The notes under the pieces were generated by a model. That model ran no database searches. It worked only from the letters and a program-made list of their open reading frames with translations, and was not told the origin of the DNA. Positions 13,040 to 23,039 of a stretch of DNA of 64,000 nucleotides are shown here, piece after piece. Both the position numbers and the translations under genes were made by a program. The stretch lies in NCBI RefSeq assembly GCF_019925205.1, contig NC_083560.1, positions 23,641,145 to 23,705,144 of the forward strand, given 5' to 3'. This DNA comes from Metopolophium dirhodum (taxonomy: Eukaryota > Arthropoda > Insecta > Hemiptera > Aphididae). Positions within the stretch are counted from its first letter, which is position 1; every line of letters starts with the position of its first letter.

Positions 13040-13190
13040 GCACGGTCTGCCAGCAAACATATTATATCTTTCATGTGGATTCCTGGACAATCAATATAGC
13101 AGGCAATGAAAAACGAAACGAGGTCGCCAAACTTTCACACATGTTACCTAAAGCTATTACTATACCAGAATTATCTTACATCAACTCGAA
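13040..13190 (+). pseudogene. Possible RNase H remnant of a LINE
   Basis: The plus-strand frame reads DSWTINIAGNEKRNEVAKLS then AITIPELSY. This resembles the end of retrotransposon RNase H domains (W.PSH.GI.GNE.AD.LAK). The neighbouring catalytic motifs are missing, and the match is short. It abuts the Ulp1 exon on the other strand and may be what truncated it. Confidence 0.3.
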
Positions 13191-13199
13191 AAATTCCAA

Positions 13200-13940
13200 T
13201 TTGATACCATTCATTATACAGTTACCCACTTATAACCTACTGTACTGCCGAGCGATATCCATTTGCCCACCTTTTTTAAATTTTCAACTACAAAATAATT
13301 TGTAAATTTTGTGATTTCTCCGTATTTTGTCTATATTTGAACTTTAAATGCTTATATTTTAGATTCTGAGCGAAGCGATGAATGTATTGATTTTACAATG
13401 ATGTGTATTTTTTTTTTATTTTTGTGTCTGTCATCGATTTTGGTGTTTGGTGTAACTCTAAAACAAATGACCGTAGGGACATGCAATTTTGACTGAATGT
13501 TTATAATTGCATTTCCTATACACCATAACATTTTCCAAATATTTTTATTTATTTTGAGCTGTTTACGGACATTGTCAAATTCCATTTTTTTTAGTTTTTT
13601 GATCTATAAATATCAATAAAATTTTAACTGTTGAGTAAAAAAGCTTGAAAATTTAATAGAAGGCTCCTGGGGTATTGTTTCAAAGACATATGAAAAAAAT
13701 TAAAAATCCTTAGTCACAGTTTTTATTTATAAGCTTTTAATGTTCAAATTTTTACAAAATACGGAAAAATCACGAAAATTAGCAAATTATTTTGAGTTGA
13801 AAATTCATACAAACTTTTCTTTTTAAATATAATATTTGAAAATGAATATAAGATTACTCACAAGTTTGTCTACCTTTATCAAAAAAAAAAATGTCTACAA
13901 GAAACTTAAATTAAATTTTTATGAGGTACCACGTAAATAG
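13200..13940 (+). repeat. Dispersed repeat A copy
   Basis: Holds the terminal block '..acccacttataacctactgt..gcccaccttttt' (13215-13280), then 'gattctgagcgaagcgatg' at 13361, the 'ttttgagctgtttacgg' block, and blocks up to 13940. The order differs from the 52.5 kb copy, where the 'ccaccttttt' block is at the far end, so this may be two fragments. Confidence 0.65.
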
Positions 13941-14289
13941 GTTATATTAGAAACACCCTATATATATTAGTGTGTACCAATATATAGTGTTGAAAGTAGA
14001 AATTATTATGACATAGCGTTATATGGATATACCTAGTTTGTTAATTTCGAAATTGTATTTGTTCATTTAATATTCATTTTTTTTCATTCAAATTAAACCT
14101 GCATTTATAACTGTTATTTTATTTATTCTCATATTTTAATAGTTGCTAGGATAATATATATAATTGTTAAATAAAATCAAAGTATATTTATTTTTTGATT
14201 ACAGGTTTTAATAATTGTTTAAATTTTCAATATGACTAGCTATAATAGTAATAATCAAAGAAAAATACAAATTGAACTGCAAGGTTTAG

Positions 14290-16999
14290 AATCTTTTTTT
14301 TTTTTTTTTTTTTTTTTTTTATTTATCGAAAAGAAAGAAATACATAAATTATTTTTATAGATAACATTTTCGATTATCTATCTCCTTTAAGCAAAGCTTG
14401 TGTTGGAGATAGAGAGTTATTAAATTATGTAATATAATTATTAATAAAAGAAATTATACTAAATTAAATTAAGATTTTAAATACATATAAAACTAAATAA
14501 ACAAATATCAATATACATTTTCTAGAAATTGTACATTATAAGAACAAAACTATAAAATAACATTATATTCAAACATACCCGTCTAAAACAAATATAGATT
14601 AAAATTATTTACATAACTTAAAATATAAAAGAACTTGATTTAAGGTAAGTTGCACAATAACCATTCATTAATTAATTTTTTTTTTTTAATTTTGTTTGTA
14701 TAGTATTGTAATTTCTGTTTTAAATCATAATCCAATGAATTGTATGTAGTAGGCCCAAGGTAGTCAATGAATTTTTGACCACACGTTGTTTTTACATAAT
14801 TTACTAATGCATCTAATGCCCTGTGTTGTCTTTTATTTTTGTATAACTCTGTATTGAACCATGTTTTTCTGTTAGTATCTAACCAAAATATTACAATTTT
14901 TTTGTAAACCGATCTAATAGGCAAAACCTTAAACTCTTTATAATTTTGATTTGTAGAGCCTACCATAGTTTTTTTATCTAAACAGATTCTTATTATTTTG
15001 TTTTGTTGAAGTTGTAATGGCTTTAAATGAATTTCGGACAGTCCACCCCATACTAAACATCCATATTGGAACACTGATTGATATAGAGCTAAATATATAT
15101 TGCGTAATATATTTACAGGCAGGATATTTTTTAGTTTATAAAATTTGTGGAGTGAAGAACGTAGCCTCATTACTATATTATTTATATGTAAATTCCACTT
15201 TAAATTACTGTCAAATGTTATACCTAGATATCTGGTAGACTGGACCTTTGAAATTTTTTTACACATATCATCATTACATTCAGCGATATTTTTACAACAA
15301 TGTACTGTTAGTTCCTGAAAAGGAATAACCGAATTGTAAATACTGAAAGCCATAAAGTAGGTTTTTTTTATATTCAAAGATAATTTCTTTGAGTTAAAAA
15401 GATTTACTACTTTTTTGAGCTCAGATATTGCTTTAAGTTGTACAGAATGCCACGAGCTATCTGTGAAGAGTAGACAAGTGTCATCCGCATAAGTTACAAC
15501 TTTACCATCTATATTTATATTACATATACAGTTAATATATAAAATAAAAAATAAAGGACCAAGAACACTACCTTGTGGGACTCCACATATGATTTTCCTT
15601 TTTTGACCCAATGTTTTGTTTATTTTAACTATTTGTTGCCTATCTTTTAGATAATTTCTAAACCAATGTAAACTAGTTGTTTTTATGCCAAAACTAGGTA
15701 GAGTCTTTATTAGTTCTTCGTGATTAACCATGTCAAATGCCTTTGCTAGGTCTAAGAAAACAGCTAAAGTTTTTTTACCATGATCAAGGGCATTATATAC
15801 GTGACTCGTGGCGTTATAAAGTGCATTAACTGTCCCTAAGCCAGGTCTAAAACCATATTGATTTTTAGACAGTAGTTTATATTTTTCTAAGTAATTAATG
15901 AGTCGATTTTTGATTATTTTTTCAAGAATTTTTGAAAAGTTATTTAACATTGATATCGGCCTATAATTATTTACGTATTTATGATCACCACCTTTGTATA
16001 AAGGAGTTACTACTGCAATTTTGAAATTATCAGGAAAAACACATTTTTCAATACTTAAGTTATATAAATAAGTTAGTGGTCCTATAATAATTGATTCAAT
16101 GTACTTAATTAGTTTTACCGTTACTGTATCAATTCCAGCAGCTGTTTCATCTTTTAAATTCTTAATTATATTTGAGACTTCTGATTCTGTAATTTTTGTA
16201 CTAAAAATATCATCAAATGAGTGATCACTTTTATTATCTTTAAGTTCGTTATCTTTAAAATTTGTGTTATTCTCTAATGTATTTTTCCCTATTTCAGTAA
16301 AAAAGCTATTAAAAAAATTTGAAACAGCGTGTGGATTATCTACGGCGTTTACGACTTTGTTATCTATTAATATAGATTTTATTTCGTTCAATGAGTTAAC
16401 TTCAGTGTTTGTAATTTCCTTAATTAATTTCCATGTCAATTTTGGACTTGATGCAACATTTTTAAATTTTGTTTTAAAAAAATTTATTTTAGTGAGTCTT
16501 AAAATGTTTGTAAAATTATTTTTATAATTGATATAATACTTTAGTAAGTTTGTATTATTTGGATGTTTTTTAACTTTCATTGCGATTTTCTGTTTATTTC
16601 GTGCTGAACACAGTAGCCCTGCAGTCATCCATTGTTTTATTCTTTTGTACTTAGCACTTATATTTTTAACTTCCGTTGCCAGGGATATACTATTGTTTAA
16701 TTTGTTATAAAAAATATCACAACATTTATTTACATTCTTGCTATTGTATAGATCTATCCATAGTTCAGTTTTCAAATTGTTAACTATTTTATCAAAATTT
16801 ATTGATTTAATATTATATTGGGATTTAGAGTTATTTTGTTTTACTAATGGAATTGCTAATATCGTAGAGTAATGATCAGTAATAGTTGTTTGAATTACAC
16901 CAGCTTCAATATTTCCTACTAACTTGTTATTTTTTACGAAAATATGATCTAAACATGAATGCCTAGAGTTTAAAGGAGTCCTTGTGTATACATTAATCT
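14290..16999 (-). mobile_element. 5'-truncated LINE (L2/CR1/Daphne-like) with target duplication
   Basis: The element reads leftwards from 16994 to a poly(A) tail seen as a T-run at about 14295-14320. The 5-bp target duplication 'aatct' lies at 14290-14294 and 16995-16999 (its last T is ambiguous with the tail). Truncation falls within the endonuclease domain, as is usual for target-primed reverse transcription. The intact coding frame and long pure tail indicate a young insertion. Confidence 0.85.
14640..16994 (-). CDS. LINE ORF2 fragment: endonuclease C-terminus plus full reverse transcriptase
   Basis: The frame is open from the truncated 5' end at 16994 to the stop at 14640, about 784 residues. 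It begins in the apurinic-type endonuclease (SRHSCLDHIF, then ITDHYSTIL, matching the S/T-DH catalytic block). It then has all reverse transcriptase blocks: VVTPLYKGGDHKYVNNYRPI, SKNQYGFRPGLGT, AVFLDLAKAFDMVNH, GVPQGSVLGPLFF, VVTYADDTCLLF (catalytic YADD) and KYLGI-like RYLGITFD. A His/Cys-poor C-terminal tail follows. The order and the SKNQYGFR/FLDLAKAFD wording fit L2/CR1-group LINEs. The initiator Met at 16775 is a TTG and is not a real start. Confidence 0.9.
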   Translation of the reverse strand, partial: NVYTRTPLNSRHSCLDHIFVKNNKLVGNIEAGVIQTTITDHYSTILAIPLVKQNNSKSQYNIKSINFDKIVNNLKTELWIDLYNSKNVNKCCDIFYNKLNNSISLATEVKNISAKYKRIKQWMTAGLLCSARNKQKIAMKVKKHPNNTNLLKYYINYKNNFTNILRLTKINFFKTKFKNVASSPKLTWKLIKEITNTEVNSLNEIKSILIDNKVVNAVDNPHAVSNFFNSFFTEIGKNTLENNTNFKDNELKDNKSDHSFDDIFSTKITESEVSNIIKNLKDETAAGIDTVTVKLIKYIESIIIGPLTYLYNLSIEKCVFPDNFKIAVVTPLYKGGDHKYVNNYRPISMLNNFSKILEKIIKNRLINYLEKYKLLSKNQYGFRPGLGTVNALYNATSHVYNALDHGKKTLAVFLDLAKAFDMVNHEELIKTLPSFGIKTTSLHWFRNYLKDRQQIVKINKTLGQKRKIICGVPQGSVLGPLFFILYINCICNINIDGKVVTYADDTCLLFTDSSWHSVQLKAISELKKVVNLFNSKKLSLNIKKTYFMAFSIYNSVIPFQELTVHCCKNIAECNDDMCKKISKVQSTRYLGITFDSNLKWNLHINNIVMRLRSSLHKFYKLKNILPVNILRNIYLALYQSVFQYGCLVWGGLSEIHLKPLQLQQNKIIRICLDKKTMVGSTNQNYKEFKVLPIRSVYKKIVIFWLDTNRKTWFNTELYKNKRQHRALDALVNYVKTTCGQKFIDYLGPTTYNSLDYDLKQKLQYYTNKIKKKKLINEWLLCNLP

Positions 17000-17589
17000 A
17001 CTGATTATGATACAGATGATACTAATTCAAATAAATACTATTTCAAAATAATCTGACAAATTAATTGGAAATCAAAATATTAGTTTTGACTCTTATTATA
17101 ACAGTGGTTAAAACTCTGGTTATTCTGCAAGTGATCACATACTAAGTGGTAATTAATTTAATAATAGTTTTTCAGAATTAGATCTTATTGTATCTAATGA
17201 TAATAATGGAATTGTACCAATCATTGCAAATTATTGTCAAGAAGAATTTAGAAAAAATAAAAATGTCTATGAAAAACAAAACTGGCCTTTTAATTGAAAT
17301 CATGGAAAATCACATCCTGATCTCAAAACTTTTTGTATGAACTTATGTGTCACGTTCCAGTTGTTCGATTAGTAAATTATCGTGGTTCATTACATTATAT
17401 CAAATTTATGGATAGCGATAAACTTATCTTGTCGTATTAAATTACATCGCAATTATTAACCTTAAGGGGGCTGCAGCCGATGAAAAAAAAGACTTTTAGA
17501 CCAATAAGCTGGACAAAACTGGAAGAATTTGGTTTGACATATTTTAATTTTGAAAACGGATTATGATTGATTAACATGTTTACTTAGGG

Positions 17590-17874
17590 AATGACCGAGG
17601 CGATTTTGAATATTTATTTTCCAGCTGTGATATCCAAGAATAAAAATATGATATTTTTGTATTTATATTATTCATTATGACACTAACGAAAATTGGAATT
17701 GCTGAAATTATAAACGAAACACCCTATATAATGTAGTGTATAAGTAATATATTCACACTGTAGTTCAGCAGACGCTGACTACACATTTTTATAATACTAC
17801 AGCATATATGTCTTGTGTAGTGTAGCCGGGTATACATAGTTAGTCGTTGATTTATATTACGTCTCGTAACACTA
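17590..17874. other. AT-rich, nothing recognised
   Basis: No coding frame or recognisable repeat is seen. Confidence 0.4.
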
Positions 17875-18036
17875 TCAGGGGTGTAATTAGGGGGGAATTA
17901 GGGGGATGGATCCCCCATAGCTTTTTTTTATTGTTAACATTTTGATCAAAGTATTGATAATGACCATTCATGTTTGCTAAAAACGTATACCCCCCCCCCC
18001 CCCCCCCCCCAAACCAAATTTCTTATTACGCCACTG
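17875..18036 (+). repeat. Family B repeat with about 20-bp polyC tract
   Basis: Starts 'aggggtgtaattaggggg' and ends 'ttattacgccactg', with a run of about twenty C at 17990-18010. The reverse complement of the end reads CAGTGGCGTAATAA, the likely terminal repeat of a short DNA transposon. Confidence 0.55.
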
Positions 18037-18652
18037 AACACTATTGTACATCGTATCATTATACTTATTATTATATTATATATATCCGATCTTATTATTA
18101 TTTACCTTTAACTTCTGTATATCTGTGTACTTCAACAGGTTATGGGCCCAGTAATAGTTGAAATTATACATTTTTGCGAGATTTTTAATATATACGTATC
18201 GTCTTATTCAGATAGTTTTATCAAGATCTGAATAGTGCCTATATGTGTTGGAGTATAAATATATTTATATTTATGATCAGTATGTATACGTACGATCGAA
18301 TATAAAAATATAATATTATATTATTATTTTATACCTATATAAAACCAAACTATGACTAATTATTTATTATCTACTAGAGATGGCGAGATATATCCTAACT
18401 TGTGATGGTAATATACGTGTGTTTTACATTATTTGTGAAGTAAATAGGTGAACGGGTATGGTTTCAGCATAATGGGCAAAGCTAAGTTGTTTGTAAAAAA
18501 AAAAAATGTGTGTGTTCATCACTTCATTTCCTAACGATAGATTTTAATATAATATTATAGTGTAGGTATATAACGTAATTTTTAACAGTTTGGCATTTTA
18601 GCTGAATAAATATAGGTCAATGAGTGAACAACATAAATATTAATTCAGCACA
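18037..18652. other. AT-rich, nothing recognised
   Basis: No coding frame. Homopolymer and TA-rich tracts only. Confidence 0.4.
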
Positions 18653-18737
18653 ATGTTACGGAATAAACATACCCATTACATAATAAAAAAGGGTTTTATC
18701 AAAACAAACAAACGAATGGTTAAAAAGGAACATTTTG

Positions 18738-18798
18738 ACAGATGAAAACCACACCGAGTAAAGGCAAACAACAATACAACGGTGTGGTGTTCATCTGT
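18738..18798. repeat. Hairpin, 19-bp arms
   Basis: Arm 'acagatgaaaaccacaccg' (18738-18756) pairs with 'cggtgtggtgttcatctgt' (18780-18798), with one mismatch and a loop of about 23 nt. Confidence 0.8.
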
Positions 18799-18828
18799 TA
18801 CAAGCAAAGCATGAACCAATCAGCGACG

Positions 18829-18880
18829 GACTAAGTTATCGAAAAGGGTATATATACCGGACGGTTTCGATAACTTAGTC
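18829..18880. repeat. Perfect 16-bp hairpin enclosing a TATA-like box
   Basis: 'gactaagttatcgaaa' (18829-18844) and 'tttcgataacttagtc' (18865-18880) are exact reverse complements. The 20-base loop holds 'gggtatatataccgg', itself palindromic. The LINE target duplication overlaps the right arm. Confidence 0.85.
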
Positions 18881-18928
18881 ATGTATTATATATCGAGCTT
18901 ATTAGTTACACTATTACACAACTATTAA

Positions 18929-18958
18929 ATGGCTCCGGGACAAGTTGTCATCAAGTAA
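18929..18958 (+). other. Short upstream ORF in the LINE 5' UTR
   Basis: ATG at 18929 gives nine codons (MAPGQVVIK, stop) ending 22 bp before the likely ORF1 start. It is in a different frame from ORF1. It could lower ORF1 translation, but it may simply be chance. Confidence 0.35.
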
Positions 18959-18980
18959 TTTTCAACGATTTCATACCGTC

Positions 18981-20156
18981 ATGGGTAACCACCGCGGTCG
19001 GAACAAAAACAACACACCAGCCCACATGAAGCTACGTCAACGGAACGCACTCCAGCGACCAGAACCCAAATCTCCTACACCTTCATCTGCTTCTATTAAC
19101 ACCGACGATAGCTCATCGTTTATCACGTCAGACTCGGACTCACAATCAAATGTGTTATCTGATATCAACTCTGAGCCATCTACCTCTTCACCACCACCAC
19201 CTTCTGCTCAGAAAATTCCGCCGATCTTCATCCAAGGAACTGCTTGGCGCAAAGTCGCAGCCAAACTTTTATCCGATGTCCCTCCTGACAGCATTCAAGC
19301 CAAGGCATCTACCAACAATTCCATCAAACTTCAGTGCATCGACATTCAGCTATTTAGGTCCGTTCAAAAATACCTTCACAGTCACGATACTGAATTCCAC
19401 ACCGTTCCATCTTCGGAGGAAAGGACATTAAAAATAGTCATCCGTGGCTTACTCTCAGACATCACCGAATCAGAGGTCTCGGAAGAACTCAAATCCAAAG
19501 GATACGACGTCACATCAGTTCGTCAATTCGGCAACGCAACTCGTAAATTCCCCCTCCACATGGTGATTCTTGCTTCTTCTCCTTCCAGCAAACAAATTTT
19601 CAACGAACACTCTCTTTTTTACATGGCCGTAAAAATTGAACCTTACAAATCCACCAACCCTGCCCAATGCTTCTCCTGCCAGAGGTTTGGTCACTCCAGC
19701 CTTCACTGCGGATACACTCCTAGGTGCGTCAAATGTGCCCAGGGTCACTTGGCCAAGAACTGCCCAAAGACCCTCGAAGAACCACCTACGTGCGCCAACT
19801 GTCTTGGTTCCCATACAGCAAATTACAAGAACTGTCCTTCGCTTATTCAAGAAAAGGACAGAAGACGTCCTACAAGACCCAACACTTCAAAAACAGTCAC
19901 TCAATCATCATCTCCATCAGTCAACTCACTTGCTTCTGCCCTCACGAATCCACCGACCAGTCAACCTGTCAACCTCAGCACATACGCCTCCACAACCTCT
20001 AATGGCGCTGCAGTCTCCACTGTCCCAGTATCTCTGGCCTCTCAACTCACTACCATCATTTCCAATCTTGCCTCTAACAAAATGAAGGTTAAAGATGCCC
20101 TCATTGCCTTGCTGACAATTCTGCCACTCATCCTCACCAGCCTTCAACATGAATAA
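18981..20156 (+). CDS. LINE ORF1: Gag-like RNA-binding protein with three CCHC knuckles
   Basis: The first ATG in frame is 18981; a longer reading back to 18945 starts at TTG and is unlikely. The product is 391 residues. A basic N-terminus and a Ser/Pro-rich stretch lead to an RRM-like segment (FHTVPSSEERTLKIVIRGL ... VTSVRQF), as in other Jockey and I-type ORF1 proteins. Zinc knuckles follow: CFSCQRFGHSSLHCGYTPRC, CVKCAQGHLAKNC and CANCLGSHTANYKNC. The C-terminus is hydrophobic. It should coat the LINE RNA and form the RNP with ORF2p. Its stop overlaps the ORF2 start by 8 bp (ATGAATAA), suggesting reinitiation or coupled translation. Confidence 0.92.
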   Translation: MGNHRGRNKNNTPAHMKLRQRNALQRPEPKSPTPSSASINTDDSSSFITSDSDSQSNVLSDINSEPSTSSPPPPSAQKIPPIFIQGTAWRKVAAKLLSDVPPDSIQAKASTNNSIKLQCIDIQLFRSVQKYLHSHDTEFHTVPSSEERTLKIVIRGLLSDITESEVSEELKSKGYDVTSVRQFGNATRKFPLHMVILASSPSSKQIFNEHSLFYMAVKIEPYKSTNPAQCFSCQRFGHSSLHCGYTPRCVKCAQGHLAKNCPKTLEEPPTCANCLGSHTANYKNCPSLIQEKDRRRPTRPNTSKTVTQSSSPSVNSLASALTNPPTSQPVNLSTYASTTSNGAAVSTVPVSLASQLTTIISNLASNKMKVKDALIALLTILPLILTSLQHE

Positions 20157-22815
20157 CACCCGCATATTATTCTGGAACTGCCAAGGCGTCACTCGGAGGC
20201 GCCTTGAACTCATAGACTTCGTTCAACAACAAAAAATCGACATCTTGCTTCTCAATGAGACCCACCTCACTGGTCAACGCTCTATCAACATTCCAAACTT
20301 CTTCACATACACCACAAATCGCCCTCAAATCCCCGGCCACTCGGCTGGAGGCGGCACCGCTATTCTCGTGCACAAAAGGTACACTCACCACTTCATCACC
20401 GTTCAAACCACTTCCTTAGAACAAACTGCTGTGCACATACAAGTCAACAACTCTGTTCTCCGCCTGGTCGCCGCATATAAAAGACCGACCAACATACTCA
20501 TTCCATCCGATCTCACCGCTTTACTAGACACCACCTACAACACCATCATTGCAGGTGACTTGAACAGTAAACATCAGCTATGGTTCAGCAGGAGGACCAA
20601 CACGGCCGGAAACACTATAGCCAGATTCATAAACTCTAGAAATGACCTAACAGTCGCTTCTCCAATCACTCCTACACACTACCCAAACGCCTCCAACCAC
20701 AGTCCAGACATCTTAGACATCGCCATCATTAAAGCTAACAACATTCACCATCACATCGAAAACCTATCAACCGACCTATCTTCAGACCACACTCCAGTTG
20801 TACTTGAACTCCACTCAACCATGGCATCCTCGTGTCCCCCGGCACCCAAACAAGTCACCGACTGGGCCGCTTTCCAGCTTTTCATGGACTCCGTCACCCA
20901 CTCACCGTCCAGCGGATCATCCACTAGCTCCATTGATTCAGCGATCAAAAATCTAACGTTAACCATGTCACATGGCATAGCCATCCACACCTCTCCATCT
21001 GCACTCCATGGAGGTTCCAGAGCTCTACCCAAGCAGCTGCAGTTTGAAATTAATCTCAAACGTCGCCTACGATCTCGCTGGCAAAGATCCAGAGATCCGG
21101 ACGCCAAAACCTCCTACAATCGCCAAACCACTAAAGTTAAACAACTCATGGCAGAACATCGAAATAATCAATGGAGCAATCTCCTCGGCTCTCTGAATGA
21201 AGGTCCCAACGCCTGGTCTCGCTTTTTCAAACTCAATCGGGCACTGCTTCGTAAACCTCCACCATCTCGCCCTCTCAAGGACACAGCAGGCAACCTCACC
21301 TTTGATCCGGAGCACAAGGCCGCTCTTCTCGCAGACTCTCTGGAAGCACAATTTCGTTCCCCTCCGGGAAACGACCAAATTGACTCATCAGTCCACAACA
21401 AACTTATTCACATGCTCTCACTTCCTCCCACTACTACTTCATACTTCACTCCCTCAGAAGTTTGGAACGTAATCAAGACGCTCCCTAGTCGGCGCGCTCC
21501 GGGGCCAGACGGCATCAACAACAGCGCCCTTAAACACTGTGGTCGCAAAACCATCACTCACATATGTCGAATTCTCAACTGGTGCAAACGTGCTGGTTAC
21601 TTCCCTCTACAGTGGAAGCATGCCATCGTCATCACCATTCCTAAGCCAGGCAAGGATGTCACCAACCCAGTCAATCATCGCCCGATATCACTGCTCAATA
21701 CAATGTCCAAAGTTCTGGAGAAACTACTGCTCACCAGACTTAAGATCTTCACCACCTCCAAAATCCGTCCAGACCAACACGGCTTTAGAAGCTCTCACAG
21801 TACCATCACCCAATTACTCAGCGTAGTCGACGATATATCCTTCAACCTCAACAAAAGAAGGAAAACTGCTGCAATCCTGCTCGATGTGGAAAAAGCATTC
21901 GACAAGGTCTGGCACGACGGCCTCATTAGCAAACTCATCGACCTCGAAGTGCCCAGTGACCTCATCACCATCATTACTTCCTTTCTGACCGATAGACATT
22001 TCCAAATAAAAATTGAAGGCAAACTATCCACACCACGCAAAATTCTTGCAGGAGTGCCTCAAGGTTCCTGCCTCGCCCCACACTTATTCTGTCTGTACAT
22101 AAACGATCTACCATCTCACCCCAGCTGCAAAACCGCACTCTTCGCAGACGACACTCTGTTCTACGCAACCAGCACTTCCAACGACGACGCCACCAAAAAG
22201 CTACAAATGCAGATCGACGCAGCTGTAAGGTGGTTCCACGACTGGAAAATATCGATAAATCCTCTCAAAACCACTGCAGTAATGTTCTCCCACAGATCCA
22301 CCTCAAACTCCATCAACCCCAAAATCAAAAACACCAACATCAAGTGGTCAATTTCCATGAAGTACCTCGGTGTTCATATTGACCATAAACTCAAATTTTT
22401 CAAACACATCAACTCCACTATTAACAAATGCAAAGCAGTTAAACATTCATTATATTCTATGCTATCCAGCTCAACTTTAAATATCAACACTAAATGCTTC
22501 ATATACAACACTTACATCCGATCCATCGCCACGTACGCATCACCTATATGGGCCTCCAACATCTCAAACAATAGCTGGACCAAGCTTGAAAGGCTCCAAT
22601 CCACCTCACTCCGCCAAATTACCGGACAACCATGGTACGTGAACAACAGGGCGATCCGCCATTCCACCGGCTTTGTACTTCTCAAGGATCACATTCAGTC
22701 ACTAACTAACTCCGTCAAAATTCAAATTCAGCAATCCCCTCACAACCACATCTCCGAAATCAGCAACAGAACAACAATCACAGCAAACTATGTAAAACGA
22801 CCCATAAACTTTTAA
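20149..22815 (+). CDS. LINE ORF2: endonuclease/reverse transcriptase
   Basis: 888 residues, ATG at 20149 overlapping the ORF1 stop. The apurinic-type endonuclease shows LFWNCQGV (Asn), LLLNETHL (Glu), IAGDLNSKHQLW (Asp/Asn) and LSSDHTPVVLEL (Ser-Asp-His), all present. The reverse transcriptase shows RRAPGPDGINN, HRPISLLNTMSKVLEKLL, DQHGFRSSHST, AAILLDVEKAFDKVWH, AGVPQGSCLAPHLFCLYIND and ALFADDTLFYA (catalytic FADD), then MKYLGVHID. No frameshift or stop is seen and the usual C-terminal length of Jockey elements is present; no RNase H domain follows. It should nick the target and reverse-transcribe the element RNA. Confidence 0.95.
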   Translation: MNNTRILFWNCQGVTRRRLELIDFVQQQKIDILLLNETHLTGQRSINIPNFFTYTTNRPQIPGHSAGGGTAILVHKRYTHHFITVQTTSLEQTAVHIQVNNSVLRLVAAYKRPTNILIPSDLTALLDTTYNTIIAGDLNSKHQLWFSRRTNTAGNTIARFINSRNDLTVASPITPTHYPNASNHSPDILDIAIIKANNIHHHIENLSTDLSSDHTPVVLELHSTMASSCPPAPKQVTDWAAFQLFMDSVTHSPSSGSSTSSIDSAIKNLTLTMSHGIAIHTSPSALHGGSRALPKQLQFEINLKRRLRSRWQRSRDPDAKTSYNRQTTKVKQLMAEHRNNQWSNLLGSLNEGPNAWSRFFKLNRALLRKPPPSRPLKDTAGNLTFDPEHKAALLADSLEAQFRSPPGNDQIDSSVHNKLIHMLSLPPTTTSYFTPSEVWNVIKTLPSRRAPGPDGINNSALKHCGRKTITHICRILNWCKRAGYFPLQWKHAIVITIPKPGKDVTNPVNHRPISLLNTMSKVLEKLLLTRLKIFTTSKIRPDQHGFRSSHSTITQLLSVVDDISFNLNKRRKTAAILLDVEKAFDKVWHDGLISKLIDLEVPSDLITIITSFLTDRHFQIKIEGKLSTPRKILAGVPQGSCLAPHLFCLYINDLPSHPSCKTALFADDTLFYATSTSNDDATKKLQMQIDAAVRWFHDWKISINPLKTTAVMFSHRSTSNSINPKIKNTNIKWSISMKYLGVHIDHKLKFFKHINSTINKCKAVKHSLYSMLSSSTLNINTKCFIYNTYIRSIATYASPIWASNISNNSWTKLERLQSTSLRQITGQPWYVNNRAIRHSTGFVLLKDHIQSLTNSVKIQIQQSPHNHISEISNRTTITANYVKRPINF

Positions 22816-23039
22816 TCTACAAGCACCAGTCAAACTAAAATCTTCTGCAAGCTCCCGAGCTCAATTCATCTCACTCCTTCCACTACTTCACTCACACTAC
22901 CAGAGGCTTAAAGCCTGAAATAGTGCACAACATACAAAGCAAAGCAAAGCAATAACTTAGTCAGTCTATTCCAAACCTTCAAACTGTCAACATCTACAAG
23001 AAACGTTCCGACAGCCAGAAGACTAGGACTCTCAACACC

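Larger units (their letters stand above)
14232..17580 (+). pseudogene. Unidentified degraded reading frame, split by a LINE
   Basis: A frame opening at 14232 (MTSYNSNNQRKIQIELQG) is cut at 14293 by the minus-strand LINE and resumes at 17000 (TDYDTDDTNSNKYY). If the LINE and one 5-bp target copy are removed, the two parts are in the same frame. Further right, shifted frames still look coding: VSNDNNGIVPIIANYC, EEFRKNKNVYEKQNWPF, KTFRPISWTKLEEFGLTYF. Stops and frameshifts are frequent. Asn/Asp/Ser-rich composition suggests a disordered protein. I do not recognise the family. Confidence 0.35.
18882..22951 (+). mobile_element. Full-length Jockey-type LINE with 12-bp target duplication
   Basis: The 12-bp 'ataacttagtca' occurs at 18870-18881 and again at 22952-22963. 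Between them lie a 99-bp 5' UTR, two overlapping ORFs, a short 3' UTR and a tail of (caaag)n repeats at 22935-22951 instead of pure poly(A). Both ORFs are open, so the copy may be recent. The element is GC-richer than its surroundings, with a heavily C-biased codon use. Confidence 0.9.

Noticed and set aside
17970..18161. Open frame starting with poly-Pro
   Set aside because: Produced by a C-run inside a dispersed repeat.
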